Shown one piece after another: positions 11,637 through 22,598 of a stretch of DNA of 64,000 nt. The DNA comes from Eustoma russellianum. Taxonomy: Eukaryota; Streptophyta; Magnoliopsida; Gentianales; Gentianaceae. The notes beneath the pieces are model-generated. The model was not told the origin of the DNA. It made no database searches and was given only the letters and a program-made list of their open reading frames with translations. How positions within the stretch are numbered: the stretch's first letter is position 1; each line of letters begins with the position of its first letter. The position numbers and the translations under genes were made by a program. The stretch covers positions 27,947,692 through 28,011,691 of the forward strand of contig AP025049.1 of NCBI GenBank assembly GCA_036186865.1. The letters run 5' to 3'.

Positions 11637-11955
11637 TTAGAGTGGGACATTATTTGGTCCTATAACGTAGTTACTGGTTGCATTAGGTGTAGTTCCTCTC
11701 CAATGTCCAGCATTACCCGCTTGAGACCTCCATGGCTCAGGATTTCTCCACTGCTCATTAAACTTAATTGGTGGTCTACCATGCTTGGCAAAGCACCTGT
11801 CTTCAGTTTGTCCATGTTTCTTATAAACTTTGCAAAAAACTTTAGAGCCACCACTCCTTCGGTCATCATGTTGGGGAGGTATATAACTTCTAGTTACTGT
11901 ATTTGCAACAACGTGGTCTTGAGTACTCCTTGGTGTAGAGGCACTCATTGAAGTG
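11637..11955 (-). pseudogene. Old copia Gag nucleocapsid end
   Basis: The C-terminal part of gag with a degenerate zinc knuckle F-C-K-V-Y-K-K-H-G-Q-T-E-D-R-C-F: the first and last Cys and the His are present, the second Cys is replaced. Basic residues surround it (N-E-Q-W-R-N-P-E-P-W-R). Codons above 11955 belong to gypsy LTR B; the real upstream gag sequence resumes at 29127. Confidence 0.8.
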
Positions 11956-13143
11956 TGATGCAATCCAAGGTGTGCAAAATGCAAGACGAAGCTTGTCTTA
12001 GTCTTAGGTTGCATTCCATGCATCACTTTTCGTGCATATAGGCGTCTTTCAATAAAATAAGCAAATGTATGTCTTTTTTTGTGTGATTCTTGCTTTCTTG
12101 TGTTATCATGTAGGAAAGATGATCCATGTAAAAATTCACAGCAAACGGAGGTCTAGAAGCCGGTTTTAAGGGGATGTTTCCCTTAAAGAGGCAAAAAGAA
12201 TGTTACTTTTTTGGAGGCCAAAGATAGTTTTTTGAAGATAAGAGAAGAGAATGTTTGTCTCAAGAGAATGTTGTCCTAAAGAGAATGTTTGTCTTGAAGA
12301 ATGTTTGTCCTAGGGAATGTTTGTCCCAAGGAATGTATGTCCTACGGAATGTTTGTCCTATGGAATGTTTGTCCTTATCCCTTTCCCAATAACTACATGA
12401 CTTGGAAGGCTTCTTAAAGATCAACTTCCTAACAAGACGAGCACAAGCATACCTACATTACAAGACCAAAAGAGGGCAGCACAACAAGGATAATGAAGCA
12501 AATTTGAATTCAAATTCGATGCCATTCAAGATTAAATTTTAGTCAACTTTTGAAGACATATCCCAAGCTTATCACAACTTTAAAATTCAATCACAAGGCT
12601 ATCAAGGACATAGAAAATCGGCTGGAGAAGGAAGAACCAAGATGACCACCAAATTTGAAGACAAGATAATTAGATTTTACAAGTTTAACTTTAGTTCAAA
12701 TTATAGTTTTTTTTCTTTTCAAACTTTTGATAGGATTTTAAGATAGAGTTTAAGGATTTTAGGACTCTTATTATCAAGGAGAAATCAGCATAAGCAGGCC
12801 TAAGGCTGGACGATTTTTACACCATCAATTGAATGAAAATTTAAACTTTGTTTTCTCTGCAAAATTGTGAGACTTTGTTTGCTTGATTTTACATCAAAAA
12901 TCAAGGTTAATAACTCTCAAAAGTGAGCAATTTGAGGGTGTTTTTTAAGGCTAAAAGTGTCATCTAGGAGGGCCTATTGAAGGTTTTCCTATCAATGTAA
13001 GCTTGAAGTTTTTTGCGATTGCTCAAACCCATCAACTTTGTACACAACAGAAGCAAGGTGAAGATCACTTTTTTGTGCCTAAACCTTTGTGAGAGGGATG
13101 TTGGAGGTGGCAAAGTGGATCCGTCCATCATGTGCTTGCATCA
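11956..13143 (+). repeat. Element B 5' LTR
   Basis: 1188 bp from TGATGCAATCC to TGCTTGCATCA. It starts with a block (GTGCAAAATGCAAGACGAAG) repeated at 16694 in the 3' LTR, holds the GAATGTTTGTCC minisatellite at 12247-12375 and ends against the primer site. Confidence 0.85.
12247..12375 (+). repeat. GAATGTTTGTCC minisatellite in LTR B (5')
   Basis: About eight units of the 15-17 bp repeat, including variants such as GAATGTATGTCC. Copy number differs from the 3' LTR of the same element. Confidence 0.85.
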
Positions 13144-13146
13144 AAC

Positions 13147-13158
13147 CGGTATCAGAGC
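13147..13158 (+). promoter_or_regulatory. Element B primer binding site
   Basis: CGGTATCAGAGC, one mismatch from TGGTATCAGAGC (initiator tRNA-Met), three bases after the 5' LTR end. Confidence 0.85.
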
Positions 13159-13465
13159 GAAAGGTCACTCAATTCCACCAAATATCTTGCATTTTATCTC
13201 CATTTCTTATTTTGATTTTTCTCCCTCATTTCTTTCATCACCACATGCTTTTTTTAGTCATCATTAAAAAAAAAATTTGTTCCCCATTTTCCCTAAGGCC
13301 ATGAGTATCAAGTTGAACAAAAGGTGAATTTTACTTCAATTAAGGTCTCATACCCCCTTGTCATTTGTTTTATTCTTAATCACCTTCATTTGGCACATTT
13401 TATATTGTGAAAAATCAGAACTTTTATTGATAACTTGGACATATAGGGTCATTGCATCTTGGTTT

Positions 13466-14069
13466 AAAATTCAGCCATACAAAATTTGCCTTAAATCACT
13501 TAAAAACAACCACCTAGTCTTAATCAATCTTGTTCTAACCGAAGCTATTGGCTGATTTTGATTTTTATGTGTCTTAATTTTTATTATGACCGAATTCATA
13601 CATTCATTTATTGTTCAGGAGTTGATCATTGCACTACATAAACCCTAATTGCCAAAGAAACCCTAAAATGCCCAAAACACCCCCCGCGGCCAAACAGCCT
13701 CCAAATCAGCCCCACCAATCATCTAACCAACCTATAAACAGCCTACTTGACCCCTCAAAAAAAACCCTAACCTAAGTTTTTCAAATAAAAATTAGATTGC
13801 AAAACCCCAATACATTTGAACCAAAAATCCATAAATTAAGCCCCAACCGCACCATTTCCAAAATCAGCCAAAAACTGACCCAAATTATGCCCCAAATCAG
13901 ACCTCTCACACCCCCAATTAACCCCTTAAACAAAACCCTCAAGCCAATTGAACCAAGTTTGATCGGAATCCAAAAGCCCCAAATCATTCAAATTGAAAAA
14001 CCCTAACCCTAATCCAAATTCTTTACAACTTCCATTTCCCTCATTTCCAAGGTTACTTTACTACGAATC
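13466..14069 (+). repeat. Gap-flanking duplicate, left copy
   Basis: 604 bp ending exactly at the N run. It equals 14080-14685 except for two single-base length differences (CCTAC/CCTCAC and an 8A/9A run). It is element B leader-type sequence rich in A and C (many AAACCC). The small open frames on both strands are composition artefacts. Confidence 0.9.
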
Positions 14070-14079
14070 NNNNNNNNNN
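14070..14079. other. Assembly gap (10 N)
   Basis: Ten Ns, a typical fixed-size scaffold gap, exactly between two near-identical copies. Confidence 0.98.
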
Positions 14080-14685
14080 AAAATTCAGCCATACAAAATT
14101 TGCCTTAAATCACTTAAAAACAACCACCTAGTCTTAATCAATCTTGTTCTAACCGAAGCTATTGGCTGATTTTGATTTTTATGTGTCTTAATTTTTATTA
14201 TGACCGAATTCATACATTCATTTATTGTTCAGGAGTTGATCATTGCACTACATAAACCCTAATTGCCAAAGAAACCCTAAAATGCCCAAAACACCCCCCG
14301 CGGCCAAACAGCCTCCAAATCAGCCCCACCAATCATCTAACCAACCTATAAACAGCCTCACTTGACCCCTCAAAAAAAAACCCTAACCTAAGTTTTTCAA
14401 ATAAAAATTAGATTGCAAAACCCCAATACATTTGAACCAAAAATCCATAAATTAAGCCCCAACCGCACCATTTCCAAAATCAGCCAAAAACTGACCCAAA
14501 TTATGCCCCAAATCAGACCTCTCACACCCCCAATTAACCCCTTAAACAAAACCCTCAAGCCAATTGAACCAAGTTTGATCGGAATCCAAAAGCCCCAAAT
14601 CATTCAAATTGAAAAACCCTAACCCTAATCCAAATTCTTTACAACTTCCATTTCCCTCATTTCCAAGGTTACTTTACTACGAATC
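14080..14685 (+). repeat. Gap-flanking duplicate, right copy
   Basis: 606 bp, a repeat of 13466-14069, starting at the first base after the gap. Most simply the overlapping end of the adjoining contig, not a biological duplication. Confidence 0.9.
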
Positions 14686-15732
14686 AAAGGTAACACATTG
14701 CAATTCAAGGCCAATTACACATTCTGCCCAAAAACAAAAATTTTAAGGGCAAAAGAGTGAAATTACGATTTTACCCTTAGCAAAAAAATCCTCAATCTTA
14801 ATCATAATAAAAACAGCAAGAAAAGAAGAAAAACAGCAAAGAAAAGAAAATAAAAAGAGCAAAAGAAAAAGGGGAAAACTGTAGTGTCTTATTTGTGCCA
14901 TTTTGATCATTTTGTGTACCTTTGCAAAACCTTGAAGATTCTGCCCTTACCTTACCTTCTCCACACTATAAACTGACCCTCATACATTGATTACATACTT
15001 GAATACTTGATTTTTGCATGCATTGAGCCATATTGTGATTATAAGTGAGTAGGACCAAAATTGACTAAAGATTGCACAGGACAACCCCTAATGCTTCATT
15101 GATTTAGTCTTTGACATCATTTTGGTCTCATTTCTCCTTTGAATCATAGTCGAGTCATTCAAGTTGGTGTCCTTATCGTTTGAATCTATTTTGGTGCCAT
15201 TTGTGTCATTTTTGTGAGCTGCTTGTCCCCTCACTTTCCCAGCAATTTTGCTACTGTTTGGACCTGTTTTTGCCTTCATTTGGATGTCAAATACAAGGTA
15301 AAACAGCCTGGCTGAGTTCATCAAGTGTTGGAAATAGTTTGGTAAAGTTTGAAGCAAAAATGTGTAAAATAGTAGAAAACAGATTATGCTGAAGAAAGAT
15401 GGCATACACCTCTCATTTTTAGCTCTCCTTGGTTGTTCTTAGTCCTAAATTGGTCAAGGAACAAAGAGTGATTGAGGAGAAGAGAGGAAGTCAGATCATC
15501 AACACTTTCAAACTCGAATTGATTTTGTTTACTAACCATTTCTTGCACAAGCTGTTTGTTTTGCAGGTTCACAATATGGAGTAACATTCGTCCAATCATA
15601 CAAAGGATGCACAAACGTTCTGACGAGACGTACCACCTCTTGAAAGTTGTGAATCAATTTTACTTGCATTACAAGCTAAAGAAACATAAAATTTCCATGA
15701 ATCTAACCCTACATCTAATGAACTGAACGTTA
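14686..15732 (+). other. Element B internal non-coding region
   Basis: About 1 kb with no supported gene. It holds an A-rich, purine-rich stretch (14800-14880) and AT-rich sequence. Open frames on either strand are short and without recognisable domains. Confidence 0.5.
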
Positions 15733-16269
15733 ATGACAAATAAAGTAGTTGAGCTTGATTTGCATGTAACCAATTCTGATTTACATGAATTAGATGTTAC
15801 TACTCCTACCTTTTATGATGAGCTTGAATGCATTGATAATGATAAGCATGAAGTAGAAGCCATACAAACTGATTTATCTCATGAATTGCCATGTTTCAAT
15901 GATTCATTGTATACTGATCTATATGTCATACATGATGATTTGAGTGATGACTTAAGTGAGCTTTCAAGTGAGTTTGATAGTACACTTAAGCACGATAACT
16001 TAGAAAAGAATGAATGGCATGTTTTCAGTAATTCCTTACTTGAACGTGATGAACATGATTCCACGTTATTTGAAACACCTGAATTACATTCAAATAGCAT
16101 TGTATATGACAATCCTATGTTCGTTCATGAGTATGAAAGTGATTTGTATGAAAAAGAGGAGTTTATCCCACATGGTTCCCGATCCGATTTAAAGGAATCA
16201 AAGCTTCAAAGTATACTTCTCACAACTCTAAACACGCCATTTTTGTCACCACATCATGATACGTCATGA
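15733..16269 (+). CDS. Acidic 178-aa protein of unknown function in element B
   Basis: The only substantial open frame in element B, from ATG 15733 to a TGA at 16267-16269. It is strongly acidic and rich in D, E, S, L and H, with repeated D-L-H-E-L-D / D-L-S-H-E-L / D-L-S-D-D-L-S-E-L-type segments. No zinc knuckle, D-S/T-G, integrase, RT motif, signal peptide or membrane segment is visible. I do not recognise the family. It lies about 400 bp before the 3' LTR, where gypsy elements sometimes carry an extra frame. It may be a fragment of a longer protein, since 16256-16459 is open in another frame and could be its shifted continuation. Confidence 0.45.
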   Translation: MTNKVVELDLHVTNSDLHELDVTTPTFYDELECIDNDKHEVEAIQTDLSHELPCFNDSLYTDLYVIHDDLSDDLSELSSEFDSTLKHDNLEKNEWHVFSNSLLERDEHDSTLFETPELHSNSIVYDNPMFVHEYESDLYEKEEFIPHGSRSDLKESKLQSILLTTLNTPFLSPHHDTS

Positions 16270-16459
16270 AATCCATGTGCTGACCTTGTGTAAGGATCAA
16301 ATGCATGATAACTATGAACTTTTATTGGGTATATATCCTAAACACACTAGAAGGAAACCTCTGTTGAACACCTCTCATCATGCGACTCCTATAGGATTTG
16401 ATGGTGCGTATTATGAACAAAATTTGAAAATCAAATCCCAAGGCATGCAAAGCATGTGA
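16256..16459 (+). pseudogene. Possible frame-shifted continuation of the acidic ORF
   Basis: 67 codons overlapping the end of the acidic frame by 14 nt in another frame; no motif recognised. It ends about 200 bp before the 3' LTR. Low confidence that it is a gene. Confidence 0.25.
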
Positions 16460-16676
16460 GGAAGAGGACTTACTTATTGTGGATGTATAATCAAATCATC
16501 TTTTGTGAGTTTGCTAAGTGCATATGTTGTCATTTCATTAGTCACTCACCCTAAACATCTAGGATGAAAGTGTGCATACATGTGTGTCTTGTATCTTTGT
16601 GGCATTGTTGAGGATCTTTCTCCCTCATGGCATATATGCTAAGATTTGGGACGAATCTTTTCTAGGAAAGAGGTAA

Positions 16677-17461
16677 TGATGCTATCTAAGGTGTGCAAAA
16701 TGCAAGACGAAGTTTGTCTTAGTCTTAGGTTGCATTCCATGCATCACGAAAATACATATAGGCGTCATGCAATAAAATAAGCAAATGTATGTCTTGTTTT
16801 CATGTGATTCTTGCTTGTGTTATCATGTAGGAAAGATGATCCATGCAAAAATTCAGGCCAAACGGAGGTCTAGAAGCTGGTTTTAAGGGGATGTTTCCCT
16901 AAAAGAGACAAAAAGAATGTTACTTTTTTGGAGGCCAAAGATAGTGTTTTTGAAGACAAGACAACGAAGGCTCAAGAGAATGTTCAAGAGAATGTTTTCC
17001 TAAAGAGAATGTTTGTCTTAGGGAATGTTTGTCCTAGGGAATGTTTGTCTTAAGGAATGTTTGTGCTAATCTCTTTCCCAACAACTACATGGTTTGAAAG
17101 ACTTCTTAAAGATCAATTTCCCAACAAGATGAGAACAAGCATATCTACATTGCAAGACCAAAAGGGGGCAGCCACAACAAGGATAAAGATGAAGCAAATT
17201 TGATTCAAATTCAAGACCATTCAAGTTTAAATTTCAGCCAACTTTTGAAGACACCTCCCCAAGCTTATCACAACTTCAAAATTCAGTCACAATTGTTTAA
17301 ACTTTGTTTTCTCTCCAAAATTAGGAGACTTCATTTTCTTGATTTTGCATCAAAAATCAAGGTTAATAACTCTCAAAAGTGAGCAATTTGAGGGTGTTTT
17401 CAAAGGCTAAGAGTGCCGTATAGGATGGCCTATTGAAGGTTTTCCTATGAACGTATGCTTG
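16677..17461 (+). repeat. Element B 3' LTR, left part
   Basis: Starts TGATGCTATCTAAGG after the purine-rich AGGAAAGAGGTAA (possible plus-strand primer). It parallels the 5' LTR, with a minisatellite of about six units at 16975-17072 and a loss around 17285 relative to 12590-12830. It is interrupted after GCTTG (17457-17461) by Sirevirus II; the remainder is 28981-29126. Confidence 0.85.
16975..17072 (+). repeat. GAATGTTTGTCC minisatellite in LTR B (3')
   Basis: About six units, fewer than in the 5' LTR of the same element. Confidence 0.85.
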
Positions 17462-17685
17462 TGTAGAAACAAGAGGGTTTTAGTGATTTTAAAATAAGAA
17501 ATTTGAATGCATATATATACATATATATAAACGTGCATAAATGTGTACATGTATGCATGATAACTTGCCATCACTTGCCTTATTTAGCTTATATATTATG
17601 TTGCCATACTAACGAGCATGAAGCATTAAAGCTTACATCATATGGCAAACATTTGTTGTTTTTATACTATTTTCAGGTGCCATCA

Positions 17686-17738
17686 TTAATGAACTAAATT
17701 AGTTCATTAAGTGAAGTACTTAGTTTAATAAACTAAGT
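17686..17738. repeat. Start-proximal palindrome pair in Sirevirus LTR
   Basis: Two adjacent near-perfect palindromes: TTAATGAACTAA...TTAGTTCATTAA (17686-17710) and ACTTAGTTT...AAACTAAGT (17718-17738). Equivalents lie at 26175-26230 (3' LTR), 3538-3602 (Sirevirus I, reverse) and 56097-56158 (Sirevirus III, diverged sequence but still palindromic). Confidence 0.8.
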
Positions 17739-18771
17739 AGTTCATTAAAGGAAGATTCATTTGGAAAAGGCACAAAGGCAACAAGGCTAAGGAAGGAAAT
17801 TTTTCTCCTCCTCTCCCTCTTTAATGATACACACGCCATATATATATATATATATACACCATATATTTTCAGATTTTTTAAATAAAGGCACATACACATG
17901 TATTCCAATGTACTACTGACACGTTATATATTTTTCGTACGTACGTTAACGTCACACCACTATACTTAACTCATATTATGAGTATATTCAGGTCTTATAT
18001 TCATATGATATAAGATATGGTGATGACAAATTAAATACGACACGATAAAAGGTTCTAAACCGAAATTTTGTAGTATCGGGCGAATACCGAAACTTCGCCA
18101 ACGTGTCACGTACTTGCCATAAATAAATGGCCAGCCCATATACATCAAAATATGATGTAAATTTCGTGCTACGCATGACATATTCAGCCAAAAATACTTT
18201 CCATGTTGGCACACACAAATTACTCCACATTAAGGCCACAAATGTGAAGATTCCAAGTTTAATTTTGTCACATGTTAATGGTACCACTTTAAACCGGACC
18301 AAGTGCTGAGATTTAAAGTATATATTATATATATTATGTATAACATAATTATATATAACATGTGCAAAAGTTGGAATTTAAATTAGAGAAAAATGGGTAA
18401 TCGATAAATATCGAAAATTCAGTTTTCTACGCACATAACATGGAACGTTTTTTCTTGTACATCATGTGACACGTATCTAGACACTTTTTACATATGGTAT
18501 ACATCTTAAAGTGTTCTAGAAAATTAAATTAAGGGCTGATTGGAATATTACATGTGTGTATTATTAAATGTGCACTATTTTACAAAGTTAGCAAAAATGA
18601 AATTCAGCACATGCATCTACATGTATACACGCCCATTATCAGCTGCAGATGGATCATATGTGGAGCCTTGTTGGCAATATGATTGGTCAAGAATCAATCA
18701 TAACATTATTGGTGACATAAAGGAAGGCAGCTTACACAAGGTAATACTTCAAAATCTTGTCACAATTGTGA

Positions 18772-19130
18772 CACATGCTGAAAATTCAGCATGTGTGCTA
18801 ATGGGTGGCGTTTTTAAGGTCATTATGAGACATATTTTACTTCTTGATTAAGGTGGATTGATTGGAAGAGGATATGGTGGAGGTTTTGAATAATATTTAA
18901 AATAAATAACTGGTGATATTTAGCATATCACACATGCTGAAAATTTTTTCAGCATGTGTACATGTTGGTGGCCGAACATGATGAGTTTTTTGTGTCCAAG
19001 TTCATGTCTCAATTGATAGAAAGACTTACCATGTATTGTTGATTCATTTTCTAATGAGGAAAAAATCCAAAGTAAATTGGGAATTATCTTGAATAAAATT
19101 AAATGGTGCACATGCTGAAAATTCAGCATG
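18772..19130. repeat. Three CACATGCTGAA palindromes in Sirevirus II 5' LTR
   Basis: ACACATGCTGAA...TTCAGCATGTGT at 18772-18797, a member with a longer A/T centre at 18931-18958, and GCACATGCTGAA...TTCAGCATG at 19108-19130. Matching trio in the 3' LTR near 27236, 27392 and 27563. Confidence 0.8.
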
Positions 19131-20557
19131 GCAAGTGACCTATATGGCCGAAATTATGCCTTGTTTGGGAAGGATTTGTTGGTCTTGCAATTTATGGTGT
19201 ATCTCTGACTTATGGTATGATTCATATTTGATTTTTGGCAACATGTTTAAAGTGTTAATCTCAGATTTTTTCATGTCATCATTGTTGACAACATTGAGCC
19301 AATAAAGAGGTGCAAAGTAAGCAAAGACTAAATGATGATCAATAGAATGTGCCAAGCAAGCAAGGCATTGTCACAAATGATGTCTTACACTCTCTCAAGC
19401 ACTCAAAAGGAAATTTTCAAGAGGGAAGACAAGAGAGAGGGGGGGACGGCTGCCACAATTAAAAAGAAGAAGAGGAGAGCAAACAAAAATAACAACAAGC
19501 ATTGCATTCTAAGAGATCAAATCGCCAAGCTCTTTCTTCTCATACATCTTCTTTCTTTCTCTTTTCTTGTAAAGCTATGTATTCATATTCTTTCAATCTT
19601 GAATAGGCTTGAGATAAACCACCATTCATACAATCTTGTAAAAGATTGATCAAGGTGTGATCAATCTTCATTCTAGAGAGGGTGGTGGTGTTCGTGTGAA
19701 TTGTACTCGACATACCAGGTTTGTAAAGGGTGGAGTAGGTGTAACTCTATCAACCCTGCGGTAAGGTGTACTGCGCCTGTGTTGTGATTAGTGTGAACCA
19801 CGGAAGGTGTTCCTTGAATGACTGGAGTAGGTTGTTATAACCGAACCAGTATAAAATTCTTGGTGCCATTTACTTTCTGCATTTATGTTTCAGTTACTGC
19901 ACTGTTTATCCTTCTTGTTCGCATCCGTATAAAAAATAGTAAACGATTTTCAAAAATTACGAAATTTCCAGAACACATTACTTACACGTTCTAGGGTTAA
20001 TTTGGCACAAGTTTCTACCCCTTTTGGACAAGTATAAGTCAACTAAAAAGCAAAAGTTCTGAGACTAGTGCAGTCTGATTTTCAGACTTGCAAAGGTTGA
20101 GAACTTTGATTGTATTTGACCTACTTCCCAAAAGCATTTTCAAAACTGTTTCAACCATCTAAATATAATATATAAGGAGTATTGGTCAAATTTCAGAGCA
20201 TTTGGACGTTCACACAAATAGAATAAATTTTTCCAAAATCATCTACCGTTTTCTGGCAGATTTGCCCAATCTGGGTACCAACGGTTTTTTGAAGGGGGTT
20301 AAAGGTTTGAATTTTTAATTTGAAATTTTTAGGGGACCCCTCATAACATCTGAGGCTAAGTTCTCTCAAAATTTCATAATTTTTGGAGACCCTCTAACCT
20401 AGTTTTAAAAACGTTTTAAAAACTGGTCCTGAAAACAGAATCTGTTTTCAGAACTTGAATTGTTACGTTTCAAGAAATTTTAAAAAGCACCACTTTCCGC
20501 ACCATCTATTCAACCCCCCCCCCCCCCCTTCTAGTGGTGCCTTGCAGATCCAACAAG

Positions 20558-20569
20558 TGGTATCAGAGC
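20558..20569 (+). promoter_or_regulatory. Sirevirus II primer binding site
   Basis: TGGTATCAGAGC two bases after the 5' LTR end (20555); complementary to initiator tRNA-Met. Confidence 0.92.
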
Positions 20570-20610
20570 GTCGGAATACTCACTTCCAAGGAATCCAACG
20601 ATTCAGTGAG

Positions 20611-22543
20611 ATGGCATCTCCAAATCTCAAACCAAACAAGAAGGTTATGTCGAGCCAAAGGCCTCCACTTTTTGACGGTTGAGTCCCTTTATTCAATGGA
20701 AAACTTAGGATGAAACTTTTTCTTATGGCTTATAGATATAGATCTTTGGTCAATAATTGAAGATGGGTCCATATGTCCCATCTAAGTCATCCACTGTAGA
20801 CCGAGTCACACTCAGAAGTCATTTAAAATAGACAAGGACTATTACTAGTGAAGTAAAAGAAACTTAGTATGACTGCTAAGGCCATGAGTTACTCTTAAAT
20901 GGATTGAGTAAGAGTGAGTCCAGTTATGTGTCAAATTGTTCGAGTGCACAAGAAATGTGGAGAATTCTAGAAATGAAACACGAAGGCACGAGTCAAGTAA
21001 AAGAGTCAAAAATTTAATATGCTCATGTCTACTCTTGAGTCTTTTAAATTGTTGCCTACTGAGTCGATTGTAGGATAATGAATCTTCAGTTTAACTAACA
21101 TCCTATAACTCTCTGAGTCTCTTGGTAAAGGGGCCTTTTACTACGGCAGGAAAAGGTACAGAAAGGTCCTACGAAGCCTTCCTTCGGAATGGGACCCTAA
21201 AGTGACTGCTATATGAAGAAAGCAAGGAAACTAAATCAATAAAGATGGAAGAACCTAATTGGCTCACTCCAAAGTTTATGAACAACAAACTTACTATTCG
21301 GAAATCGGAATCATCTAAACAAGGTAAAACCACTGCTTTTTCTAATTAAATGAACACGTCTCCCCCCCGCTCCGAATCACGTAGATGATAAGTGATTCCG
21401 AATCGGATAATGATGATTTAATCCTATTGGCTAAAGGCTAAGAGATCATAGAGAAAGTCATTCTAGAAATAAACAACAAGGGGCACTACATCTAAGAGAA
21501 ATAAAACAAGTCAAATGATAAGGACATTTAAATGTTATGAATGCGGGCAAACTTGGACACTTATCATATGACTGCTCAAACAAAGAAAAAACTAATAAGT
21601 TACCCTGACAAGGAGCAGAACACAAATAGCCTCGTCTCAGATCCTAAACAAAGAAACATGCACTAAAGGCCTCCACATGGAGTGATTCATCAGACTCTGA
21701 AACTGAGACCGAAGAGGAGACCGCTCAAGTATGCTTTGCCTCGAAAGCATCTAACGAGGTATCATCTGATTCTGACTCTGACTCTGAACCTTCTTATGAT
21801 GATCTTTTTAGTCAGTATCTAGAACTGCATAAATTCACTAAGACTCTCGCTAAAGAAAAGAAACGTTTAATTGAAGACAAGAAACTGTTAGAATCTTCTA
21901 ACGAGAATCTTGTCGCTCAATTAAGCGATTCAAAGAAAGAGTCTTCATGTGTCATCACTGCATTGAAAACCGAGATCTCATCATTAACCTCTCAAAATAA
22001 TGAAATGAAATCCGAGATTTCAAATTTGAAATCAAGGAATACCGATTTAGAGAAAATGATGAAACAATTTGATACAGGGTCAAACATGCTGCATCGCATC
22101 ATATTATCACAAAAGCATGACAGTGACAAAACTGGATTGGGATACGTTGATACTAACGAAGTATCAACCAAACCAACCAAGTTTGTTGTGTCTAAGAAAG
22201 TGGACACTCCTAAGCCGCAAGTGGCGTCTAAGATGACGCAAAAAGTGCCCCCTCACGCCCCATCCATCATATCATGTGAAATATAACGTTGTACCATATA
22301 GATATGAAAAGAGAAGAACAATGCATACACGAAATACATATCATCCACGCACTATGCACACACACAAGGACATATCAAAAGCGTCCTTCATTCAATGAGT
22401 ATAGAGGAGTCCTTGGGCAAAGACCCAAAGTACATGCACCACATGTATATTATATTGCACCTTCATCTACATTCTTGCCATTTGATAGACCGAGAAGGAT
22501 CACCCAAGTATGGGTACCGAAAGGTACCTTTACCAAAAGGTGA
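20611..22543 (+). pseudogene. gag: Sirevirus II Gag (multiply frameshifted)
   Basis: Start at ATG 20611 (M-A-S-P-N-L), 40 bp after the primer site, followed by R-P-P-L-F-D-G. The Gag N-terminal domain is recognisable across frames (L-L-L-N-G-L-S-K-S-E-S, W-R-I-L-E-M-K-H near 20900-21000). The zinc knuckle near 21535 (K-C-Y-E-C-G) is broken by an extra base before its G-H-L-S-Y. A coiled coil of K/E/L-rich sequence (21830-22090) and the tail ending V-P-K-G-T-F (22543) are open. Lesions are mostly one-base gains, dense between about 20,680 and 21,700. The undamaged product would resemble the roughly 635-codon Gag of Sirevirus I. Confidence 0.88.
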
Positions 22544-22598
22544 TTAACTAACTCGAAAGGACCCAAAATTAAAAGGGTACCTAAATCACTTTTCCACA

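Larger units (their letters stand above)
9193..11955 (-). mobile_element. Old Ty1/copia element, pol portion
   Basis: Minus-strand gag zinc knuckle, protease, integrase and RT of a degraded copia element. It is cut at 9192 by gypsy A (the RNase H end is lost) and at 11956 by gypsy B. The 5' part of the same element resumes at 29127, about 17 kb away. Gag and protease sequence and a short LTR set it apart from the Sireviruses; an Ale/Ivana-type lineage is possible but not established. Confidence 0.85.
17462..20555 (+). repeat. Sirevirus II 5' LTR
   Basis: 3094 bp, TGTAGAAAC...GATCCAACA. It aligns along its length with the 3' LTR (3026 bp). Many differences are single extra bases in runs on the 5' side, including a C-run of about 16 near 20513-20528, against about 9 in the 3' LTR. 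Open frames inside it are shadows. Confidence 0.92.

Noticed and set aside
13992..14016. Telomere-like AACCCTAACCCTAA
   Set aside because: Only two units in a generally AAACCC-rich region (and again near 14617); far too short for an interstitial telomere array.
13781..14622. Overlapping 68-69 codon frames on both strands, present twice
   Set aside because: They lie in the gap-flanking duplicate and arise from low-complexity A/C-rich sequence; no motif.
17503..20450. Many 60-105 codon frames inside the Sirevirus II 5' LTR
   Set aside because: They vary with small indels in the 3' LTR copy, lie on both strands and show no domains: chance frames in LTR sequence.
20558..20569. tRNA-Met-like matches (TGGTATCAGAGC) as possible tRNA genes
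   Set aside because: Each is only the primer-site complement of the tRNA 3' end beside an LTR or viral leader; no tRNA cloverleaf is present.
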